Source: Lepturacanthus savala (lineage: Eukaryota > Chordata > Actinopteri > Scombriformes > Trichiuridae). Taken from it: a DNA stretch of 64,000 nt. The stretch is from the NCBI GenBank assembly GCA_030544235.1, contig CM060471.1:6280348-6344347 (forward strand), given 5' to 3'. The stretch's first letter is position 1; every line of letters starts with the position of its first letter. The notes beneath the pieces were generated by a model. That model did not search any database and was not told the DNA's origin. It saw nothing but the letters and a program-made list of their open reading frames with translations. Shown here piece by piece: positions 24,966 to 33,560 of this stretch. Made by a program: the position numbers and the translations under genes.

Positions 24966-25528
24966 AAAACTCACCACCTTAGATGTTGTGCTAGAACCAT
25001 CTTTGTTTCTGTTGGGGGACATACCTAAAGACCTATATGATAGAGATCAGCAGTATATACTTAGAGTCTTCTATTGATAGCAAAAAAAAAATGATTTACA
25101 GTGAACTGGAAGGATACAAAACCACCAAACATAACTCAATGGGTGCAGAGATTGATGTGTACATGATGGAATGAATGACTGCAAGTCAGTGGCTAACTAC
25201 AGTTAACTGGACAGTTTTGAGCAGAAATGGACATGTGTGTCACAGTAGCTAAAGGTTTGATAGAGCAAGACAGATGGATGTGACAGGGTAACGGTGAGAC
25301 AAACTATAGATCCTCTGTGGATGGCAATGCCTAACGATCATTACTCATCTATTCTGTAGATGTTTTCTCCTCTACCTGTATTCACTATTATATTGTTTAT
25401 TGTATTTTTATTTTCTTTTGTTTATTATTTCTGTATGTTTCACTTATGTTAAGTCCTATGTCAGGAAATGTTATGTAAATTGAAATACTTAAATAAAAAG
25501 TAAAAAAAAAAAAAAAAACTCACCACCT
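24966..25528 (+). mobile_element. 5'-truncated L1-clade LINE insertion with target-site duplications
   Basis: A 14-bp direct repeat AAAACTCACCACCT occurs at 24966-24979 and 25515-25528. Between them is a 3' LINE end with an AATAAA signal (25492-25497) and a poly-A tail reaching the second duplication. Translating from about 24992 gives LFLLGDIPKDLYDRDQQYI and then stops. After a frame change it gives IAKKKMI and later IDVYMME. This pattern matches my recollection of the C-terminal end of fish L1 ORF2 proteins, downstream of the reverse transcriptase. Stops and frame changes show it is dead. The truncation, tail and duplication fit target-primed reverse transcription. Confidence 0.82.
24992..25175 (+). 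pseudogene. L1 ORF2 C-terminal relic
   Basis: This is the coding remnant inside the truncated LINE. It has one in-frame segment ending in two stops (about 25074-25079), an A-run that shifts the frame, and a further segment ending ..IDVYMME followed by a stop and then MTAS. In an intact element this is the last part of ORF2 (endonuclease/reverse transcriptase protein), after the catalytic domains. Neither catalytic domain is present here. Assignment rests on the motif pattern, not on a search. Confidence 0.65.
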
Positions 25529-28261
25529 GACTCCCATTGAAGTCTTTTGATGCCTTCAGCCTATCCCTCCATCATTCACTCCCGACCACGCTGAAAGGAA
25601 TACACTTTGGACATGTTGGCATCACTGAAACCAACATCGCAACAATAATGTATCCTGAGCGGAGGAATTAAAGAAAGCAGAGATAAATTGTTGGATGATA
25701 ATCCCCTCTAAGATTCGGAGATGCCATGATCGCATGACATGTAGTGTAGGTTTTTCAAAATCTTTCACCCGTAAGAATCTCTCACAGTGGAGCTGTATGG
25801 CTCGGTGCTGTAAGAGCTCTGGGAACTGCTGTGCATTTGACCTCTGTGTTCACCTTTGACCCAGAGGAAGTTGTAAATGCAGAAATGGGCATTAACTCTT
25901 CTGAGGTCAAGAAACAATGGCGGCATGAGAAGTGCCTCTAAACTGACAAAATCAAGGTATCACGGGACGAGGTACGATTTAGTGGCCGTATAAGGTGAGT
26001 ATGTATGCGTGTGCGTATGTGCGTCCAACCTTATCTGCATGGTGTCGTTCCAGGAAAATGAATTGGAGGAGAAAAATACTAACATAAAATAGGTGTACAG
26101 AAACCAGAGGGATGTTTGAGTGAGACTAGTTTGATGTTGCAGGTCTCCTGACACACGAGGCCGTTTGGAAATAAGCCCCGTGCTGCTGAGGCATGACAGT
26201 AAAAAGGCCCCGAGAAGCTTCTCTGTGACAGGCCGTAATAAATGTCATAACCATGAACTCTTTCTCCTACAGACACAAGGCACACCATAGAGCAGGTAAC
26301 ACACAGAGTGGGCCTGCAGAACTGCTACTGAGAGTCAAGCTTAAATAAAACGGCTCTCGTAGATTGATATGTACTATGGTATTTTTGGGAGGGAACTTTT
26401 ATGGGGTGGAAAAATGTACATCGTGTAGTCACTTTTCACGAGCGCCAGTAATGTTCAAATCCCTGCAGACGAGCTGTAAAGTCATCATCCTGAGTGTCAG
26501 AGCCTTTTCTACAACCCGTACTGCATTTCACTTGGGACAGAAATGTTATAGCTCTGATACATAATCTATAATGGTCACTATGGGAACACACAATAATCTC
26601 TGGGCAATAAACTTGTTATGGTCTCAATGGAAGTTTGAGTATATAATAAGAACATCACAGCAAGTTTTAAATTCTCAAGCTGGTAGTTCTATCAATCACA
26701 GCTCACATATAGCCTCACACAGCCGAAGTACATCTGACAAGTTCAGATTTGAAGCCTGGAAAAAAAATGCACTTGACAGTCAGCTCAGCCTTTACTGATA
26801 CACATGGGAAGGATCAGGGAACATTTAGATGATCACATTTCGCCACCAATGTCAATGACAACTATATTTTGTGCGTATAAAATCATCAGTTAATCAAGTA
26901 TTGCTGTCACAAACTGGCTTTTTGGTGAAAGTAAAATAAGACAATGTTTTAGTCCCACTTATTGACCACTTCTGACAGCTCAGAGTTATCATGTCATATC
27001 ATTCTTTATAGAAAATGATAACTTTATTCTTCCGAATGGATTTCGGCATGTAACTCATCCTACAGCTTTGATGAGTGCAAATTATATATGAAAATGTACG
27101 TCTTGATCAAGAATGGTGTGCTATTACTTTTATCTGCAAAATACAATTTTTTTCACACCATAAGTCACAAAAAACTGTGCAATATTTCTCATAGAGAACA
27201 AATGGGATGAGGTCAAAAACCAAACAAATCATTAGTATTGCACTACTAATTGCTGCCTACTGGTCAGGCATACTTTCGCCTAGAGACATTTAAACTTTAT
27301 ACACACATCTTGTTTATTAATGTATTATTCCACATTTTAATAGGTAATATACTTTTGGATCAATCCCTGATCAATGATCATGATCATTTTTGCAGAAATT
27401 TTGAGTTATAATTGGAGCCTATGGGATGGAATGTTGGTGCATCAGTGGGTGACATCATCGCTTAGAGGAACAAAAACCGAATCTGGAATTTTTCTTTTTC
27501 CACTCTCATCCCGGCCGCAATTTATAACATACACACTTGATTTTTTTCCGACTTTGTAGAGAAACTTGTTTCTCACAATGTGCTCAAAATATCAGAGATT
27601 TACTGAATTTGAATGAGCAGCCTCTAAGTGTGGCCATGTCTGTAATATAAATACTTGAAAATATGTGTTGTGTTGTAGGCGTTCTCCTTGTATATAGTAT
27701 TGTAAATTTACTAGTATAGCCTGTATATAGCAAGTGCTGTACTCCTACTCCCCCACAGCATACCAGGGAACTCCCCATAACGTAATTATAAAAAAAAAAA
27801 AAAACTGATAATTTTGATTATTGATTTTCCATAACATGTCCTCCCCAATATAAATGCTAAACTGTTGTTAGCGGAATTTTGTTGTAAGATATTTGCTGAA
27901 ACATTTGTTTCCATGGACAGATTTAGCTATTACTTCCACAAACTTCACATGAGCAGAGCAGACTGACACTCACACATAAAACACTATGAAATCAATGCTG
28001 CTCATTTACTGCACTTAGCCATGTTGTTGATTTCTTTACCAAAGTAAAGCCACACTAGACAGTTTACCACTGCTGCAAGCATGCTAACCGCTAGCTCATC
28101 AAAACGTAAGCTAACACACACTGTGCTTCAGGTCCTGGCAGGTAGCCATGTCCTTAAAGACATTATCCTTTGTTTGAAAAAATAAAGATTCATGTCCCTT
28201 TTAGGAACTAACATTCAGAACCAAAAAAATATTTTGATTCAATCCCAACATGTAGGATTCA
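25529..28261. other. Non-genic AT-rich stretch
   Basis: No gene is supported. There is an A-run at 27789-27804. The part at 26150-26290 is GC-richer and could be conserved non-coding DNA, which only comparison with other fish could show. Confidence 0.45.
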
Positions 28262-28580
28262 GTTATGATTTAGTCCATCATTATGTCGCTGAATCATTGT
28301 AGAAACATCGCTAACAAGCGTGGCTCATTATATCCTGTAAACATAATACTTTCCCATGTGATAAGAGGACTAAAGCCTTTCCAAGGAATTGGTGCCATCA
28401 TGAAGTCATGCTGTTTCTCGTGACACAAACAGCCAACAACAGCAACAGAACCCTTGTATTATTGTTAGCTCTTTATACTCTACAAGGTTTTAGAGCATCT
28501 TTTGTACAGTAATCTTTTGTACAGTTGGAATAATCCGAAAGCGATGGATTCGGTGTAATATCTGTTAATGAACATGTTGG
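28262..28580 (+). repeat. Unclassified dispersed repeat Y, copy 1
   Basis: It is collinear and on the same strand as 33230-33560. Shared blocks include CCTGTAAACATAAT, TTTCCCATGTGATAAGAGGA, CCTTTCCAAGGAA, ATGAAGTCATGCTGTT, ACAGCCAACAACA, CTCTTTATACTCTA and GATGGATTC. By eye it is around 80% identical in the core. No coding potential, terminal repeat or poly-A is seen. Confidence 0.8.
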
Positions 28581-28717
28581 TGACGTATATTGTGGGACAA
28601 AAGAGACGTCGTTCAGGGAGTAGTTTCACACTAAACTACTAAGTCCACTTTTCACAATTTCTGCACTTTTTGTTTTAAACGATAATAGGTTTGTAGTGAT
28701 AGAAATTGACAAACAAG

Positions 28718-28815
28718 TGATGTACTGATCCGGGTTTTTCCGATCCAATCCAATATCGATCCATGGGCTGATATCCATATCGGCCAATATCCGATACCAA
28801 TCCGATACTACTTTT
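28718..28815. mobile_element. hAT-like fragment with 'gatatcggcc' motif
   Basis: The run TGTACTGATCCGG, CCGATCCAATCCAATATCG, CATATCGGCCAATATCCGAT and CCGATACT is the recognisable end of a fish repeat usually placed with hAT-like elements. The matching opposite end was not found, so this is a fragment. Confidence 0.5.
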
Positions 28816-28971
28816 GAATGAATGAACTGTTGTGTGAACATGAGGTCGAATCACCGCACAACACCCCCCGCGACGCGCACCTACATGTACTACAAGGGCT
28901 GTGATTGGTCAGTTTATCCACGGTGGTCTACAAGTCTTCTCCACAAACAGCTTCTCTATCGCTTCAGCTTC

Positions 28972-29335
28972 AACATTTGCCACAAAAGCATTTTCTCTTT
29001 GATATCAATGAGCTCCAAACATACGCGCTACATCCGGTTGTATGAAGGAGGATTAGGACCAGGAAAAGAAAGTCCGGTATAAAGAAAAAAACGGCAAAAA
29101 AGTCTGGTACAAAACCAAAAGAAAAAATAGGCAAAAGGAAAAAAAAGCCTGCTACATACAGGAATATGTTTTATTTCGCGCTTTAACATATGCAATAAAA
29201 GCATTTGCTCCATGATATTAATAAGCTCCAAACACACGCGCTGCATCCTGATACAAGAACGAAAGAAAAAAAACTGAAAAATATATAATATATGAAAAAA
29301 TTTTTTTTTTTTTTTTGTACCGGACTTTGTTTAGT
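28972..29335. repeat. Diverged tandem duplication with an A-rich fold-back
   Basis: The block with AAAAGCATTTTCTCTTTGAT, AGCTCCAAACATACGCGCTA and CATCC (about 28981-29035) recurs at 29196-29250 with AAAAGCATTTGCTCCATGAT and AGCTCCAAACACACGCGCTG. The period is about 215 bp. Between them are repeated AGTCCGGTATAAAG and AGTCTGGTACAAAA units, and GTACCGGACTTTG (29317-29329) inverts the first of these. No coding potential. It is probably internal to an older element extending from 28718. Confidence 0.65.
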
Positions 29336-29597
29336 AGTTTTTTACCTGGTGTATGGTTGCTACTGTGAAGAGGAAGCATTGATTCATCAGACCAACGTGT
29401 TCCCTCTACTTAGAACTTCTCACTGTGATAAACGTATCCTTCAGCAGCAGCTTGTTAGCGGTTCGTTCAGAGTCTGGGACACACGTCGGAGTTGTTGTTT
29501 GTGGTGTTTATTTAGCGATGTTATTGCCTCTGTCACAATTTTCACATTGGAGATGTCACACACAGCGGTCGGATTTGTTATCTTATTAAGCCTAAAA

Positions 29598-29750
29598 TGT
29601 TTCCTAATGTGTCCCACGATTGGCTGGTGACCATCTGGGGTGTATCCCTGCCTCTCGCCGTAACGCGCTAGGATAGGCTCCAGCAGACCCCTGCAACCTT
29701 AATGAGGAATAAGCAGGTATAGCAAATGACTGACTGACTGTTTCCTAATG
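29598..29750 (+). mobile_element. 3'-only copy of the 13355 SINE with perfect 12-bp target-site duplication
   Basis: TGTTTCCTAATG occurs at 29598-29609 and 29739-29750. The 129 bp between them match the 3' part of the 13355 SINE from the CCCACGATTGGCTG block, through GGGATAGGCTCCAGCAGACC, to the GACTGACTGACTG tail. The promoter-bearing head is missing. Perfect duplications plus 5' truncation demonstrate retroposition and suggest a fairly recent event. Confidence 0.9.
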
Positions 29751-29775
29751 ACTTGGTCTGGTGGTGGCTCCATGT

Positions 29776-30349
29776 AAGTGGTGTTCACACCAGACAAAAA
29801 TTCGCGTGACAGCGCAACGCAATTACATGTTAAGTCAATGGGAAGACGCAAATTTTCGCAGCGTGACGCGATGGACGCAAAGTGGTGAAAAATCACACTT
29901 CGCAACGTGAAATTCACCTGTCGCGTCGAGTTGAAAATATTGAACTTTTCATGCGAATTCGCAGGATGACGTAGCGCGACAACCAACCAGCGTTGAGATT
30001 CCCTCCACGGCCCCATGACAACGAGTAATTCACTTATCTCCCGTCTTTTACTTTTCAACGTATTTGGAAGCTGCGTCGTCCAGGCGGAGCTCCGGTAGGA
30101 AGCGTTGAAATCAGCCGAGCTCTGTGCACCTCCAGAGGGTATCATGTACCCAGAAATGAGGGCGGAGCTTCGGACTTTCAGAGCTGGACAATGCAGTGAC
30201 AGTGGTGATCTCACACATGGATGATGAGAGAAAAAGCAAAACAGGCAGGGACGCAATGGCGCAATCTGGCGAATTTTTGCAAAACGGGACTAAATCCCGT
30301 CCATCGTGCGAAAAAATTGCGTCACTTGAGTCCAGTGTGAACACCCCTT
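29776..30349. mobile_element. Harbinger-like MITE ('gtgttcacacc' ends)
   Basis: The left end AAGTGGTGTTCACACCAGA and the right end, reversed (AAGGGGTGTTCACACTGGA), are inverted repeats of about 19 bp. Near both ends are CpG-rich blocks (TTCGCGTGACAGCGCAACGC; TTGCGTCACTTGAGTCC), as in a common fish family that I associate with PIF/Harbinger. The clean 3-bp target duplication expected for that group was not seen. The interior has no transposase or Myb-like gene. A 185-codon minus-strand frame here runs on into the neighbouring SINE and is not a gene. Confidence 0.7.
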
Positions 30350-31108
30350 TACTGTTTGCTTGTTGCTGTGCTGCTCTGCATGATGACAAAACCAGCAGCA
30401 AACATAGAATCAAAGTAACTAAATCCCATCTCTATTCATAATACAATTCACAATTCATTCACATCTCGTCTACAAACAGTTTGGTGGGGATTTGGTTGTG
30501 TTCCAGCAGAGAAGGGGTACGCTAACCTCACCACAACTCTAGATCTGTTTCATTCTCAAACTTGTAGTCTGATGCAACTGAAGTGCCAACACTTCAGTCA
30601 TACTCCTCAACACCTGGAAACACTTTGATGTGTAAAAATCGGTGGAATTACCCTTAAAGGCTTTATGTTAATTTCTGTAAGAAATAGATAACTTCCTATT
30701 GAACAGCCTACTTGAAATGGCGAGTTGTCTCAAGCTAATTCATACATCTCCCTGACAGATCAAAATGAGATGAGCAAACAGTGGCTTTGCCAGATTACTG
30801 TATTACGATATAAAAAGATTGTCTACACTGGACGCAATTCAGTTTTTCAATGATCCACTGGATAGAAGATTTGCAGTAGATTTGCAGACGGCTTCAATTT
30901 TAATCAAAACATTCTTCAACATGGTGTAAGGCTGTGTGTGGCTTCATTTTTAGTCACTTTTTATACACAGATCTGCAACCAGGGGCGTATTTTTACTCTT
31001 TAAGTCTATTTTCTTCTGACTTATGTCTGAATTGACTGTATGACTACAATGATTGCATGTTGGGCTGTCAGAGCTGCTAGCTAATTATTACACAGCAGAA
31101 CTGTAGCT
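30350..31108. other. Non-genic stretch
   Basis: No gene or repeat is recognised. Ordinary AT-rich unique sequence. Confidence 0.45.
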
Positions 31109-31587
31109 GAATCACTCAGTGCATTTAGATGCACAGTTTAATCAAGCTATGCTCAAAATTTGGTTTTGGCGTCTAATCGGACTTGTCATCGTAGTTTACA
31201 TGCAACAGGGAAAATCAAAAACTCACAGGAACAAGTCCTCCCCCTCAACACTAGGGGGCGATATGTGCTTGTGCCATGCTGCTGCTCTGCTGGTTTTTCT
31301 ACTGTTTCTGTGTGGCTGCGATTGGCTTTCTTGCCTGTTTTTGTTCCACGGTCATACGCCAACGTGGGGGGTGTGGAGCTTGTATGCATGCATTGTCTAG
31401 TTTAACCCTGATTAGGTGCATATGGAGAAAAATAAAGTCCAATCACATTATCTGGGTGTCTTATTCCGAGTTGAAGAACTCCGATATTAATCAGAGTAAT
31501 GGGTTTACATGCACTTCAGTAGTCCAGTTATATTTTGAAGCAGTTATTTTTTTTATTCAAGTGTCATGTAAACGTACTGACTGATTC
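31109..31587. mobile_element. Fold-back MITE ('gtttacatgca' family) with a CTCF-like motif
   Basis: The left end GAATCACTCAGTGCATTTAG pairs with the reversed right end GAATCAGTCAGTACGTTTAC. Sub-terminal GTTTACATGCA blocks lie on both sides (31195-31203, 31503-31513), with GTCTAATCGGACT and ACTCCGATATTAATCAGAGT inside. Such 'vertebrate oceans of TTTACATGCA' elements are common fish non-autonomous DNA transposons. No transposase is present. It contains CACTAGGGGGCG at 31249-31260, close to a CTCF core. The target-site duplication is unclear because the ends extend into the flanks. Confidence 0.7.
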
Positions 31588-33229
31588 CAGTTCATTTGAA
31601 GTCAAAGTTCATTCAGATTCAAAGTCGATATGTCTTCTCACAGAACCGAGCAAAAAGTGTCCAAACCAAAAGATTAAGAGAAGAAATTCAACCCAAGATG
31701 TCCGGTTTGAGGTTTAGATCATAAAAAATTATACAGTAAAGCAAGAAATCTCTGAGATTAGATACATAAGACTGGACAATATGGCCTAAAATAAATATTA
31801 GTATTATTATTTGGGGGCAGGGTAACAGTATTTAACATCACAGTATTGTCATTTTTTTAACGGTGAAACTAGAATGATACTACTAGCTTGGTTAGCTAAC
31901 ATTTACTAAATAAACATGCATTTCTCCTCAGAGTATAATTCATTTTGAATTTCTGTTGATTTGGTCATATTCCCCTGCTCTTTGTTCTTATACCCTGGGT
32001 AAAAAGGTGGAAATATAGTATTTTCTTTTGAAAACTGAACAGATGATGTGACTTTCCTGTGTCTGACTTCCTGTCTGGCTCAATCTGTTCTGTGCAACTT
32101 GGTACCAGTTCAGTGTGGCTACATCAGAAATCGTGTCTTTAGTGGAGCATAACAAGGAGTCACTTCTGCGCCAGTACCGCCAATACCGCCAATACCGCCA
32201 ATACCGCCAGTACCGCCAGTACCACCAGTACCACCAGTACCTTTTCAATAATTCTCCTTTAAGACAATCAGCTATTAAAGAGATCCTACCTGCTCACCGA
32301 CTGTCTCTTAACATCCCTGTTTCAAGCCACAGGTGTTCTCCGCCTGTGAGAAAGGGACAAAATGATAATTAGCATTGATATAAAACCACCATCATCATTA
32401 TCATTAGCATCAACAGCTTGATCTTTAAATTCATCTTTAACATCATGTCCATCAGAAGCACTGCGCTGGGGTTTATTTTGTTTTCTAGGACTGATAGCAC
32501 CATCAAAGACTTTCGCACAACCTCTAAAATCTCTGACTATCCCTGTGGATCAGGATGCTTGGACGCCTTCTCCTCTCTCTCTTTTTCTCTCCTTTCTCTT
32601 CGTCTCTGGTGGGGTAACAAACTGCCAAGTAAACAAGCATGTAATCAAGCAGCCAATAAATACAACAGAATAGCACGATAAGAATGTTCACACAGTTAAT
32701 ATGGATCCCACAGAGTGCCAACAGCTCTGCCAAACCCAGTGGGATCTGGGAGTGGGCACCACAGGAATATGGACACATTCCAGATAATTGAAAAAGACTT
32801 GATTTTCTTGCACCTTTAAAGCCAAAGACTTATTGAGCTTATTACACAACTCTGTGTGTGGATCCAACATTTAAAGCTGGTGCGAAGAGATATCAGACAA
32901 TTTAAGAGAGGAAACAAAGAAGACTGTTTGCAGAGGCGTGAACTTAATTGCTTGAGGGCTTTGGAAGCCATCTGATTTTACTATCTTGCACAAGCAAACA
33001 CAAAAACAGACAGACACCAAAGACATAACCTAACCCTAACTGAAGACACACACAACCTAACCCTAACCTTCAGCATGCATATTGTTTTATGTATTTTGGA
33101 CGAACGACCAAGAGGTCAGCAGATATTCATCTTTCAATAAGTCAAGAGACTGAGGAGTAAGATCTCAGTTGTATTCCGGTTTGACATCAAATCACCCTGA
33201 TTGAACAGAGCATGAACAACATGTATTTC
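31588..33229. other. Non-genic stretch with a minisatellite and short simple repeats
   Basis: No gene. It holds the 9-bp minisatellite (32169-32241), an ATC-rich patch (32385-32412) and telomere-like motifs (33027-33070). Frames with repeated QYR or RYW are minisatellite artefacts. Confidence 0.5.
32169..32241. repeat. 9-bp minisatellite, unit CCGCCAGTA
   Basis: About eight head-to-tail copies alternate among CCGCCAGTA, CCGCCAATA and CCACCAGTA. Because the unit is a multiple of three, it reads through as a repeated tripeptide in several frames, giving false coding signals on both strands. The variant units are grouped, as expected from local duplication. Confidence 0.95.
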
Positions 33230-33560
33230 ACGACATATAGTGCATCATTAGGTTGCTGAATCGTTGAAACAACACTAAGCCGGTGTGGCTTATTAGATCC
33301 TGTAAACATAATTCTTTCCCATGTGATAAGAGGACTAAAACCTTTCCAAGGAAATGGCACTCACATGAAGTCATGCTGTTCCTCACAGAAAGTCTAATGA
33401 CAAAAACAGCCAACAACAACAGCACTAACCTTGTAATATCATTATCTCTTTATACTCTATGAGTTTTGAGAGCATCTCTCGAACTGTCAGGGGCATGAGG
33501 GAACCTCTGATTATTGGACGGATCCGTGAGTGATGGATTCAGTAACATCTGTTTCAGGAT
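33230..33560 (+). repeat. Unclassified dispersed repeat Y, copy 2
   Basis: Collinear with 28262-28580 (shared blocks listed there). It has extra short inserts, for example around 33388-33402 and 33484-33520. The two copies lie about 5 kb apart in the same orientation. Confidence 0.8.

Noticed and set aside
29699..30256. 185-codon minus-strand open frame
   Set aside because: It runs across the SINE tail, a target-site duplication and the Harbinger-like MITE, so it is a composite of unrelated repeats.
32160..32245. CRISPR-like array
   Set aside because: The repeats are contiguous 9-bp units without spacers; the host is a vertebrate.
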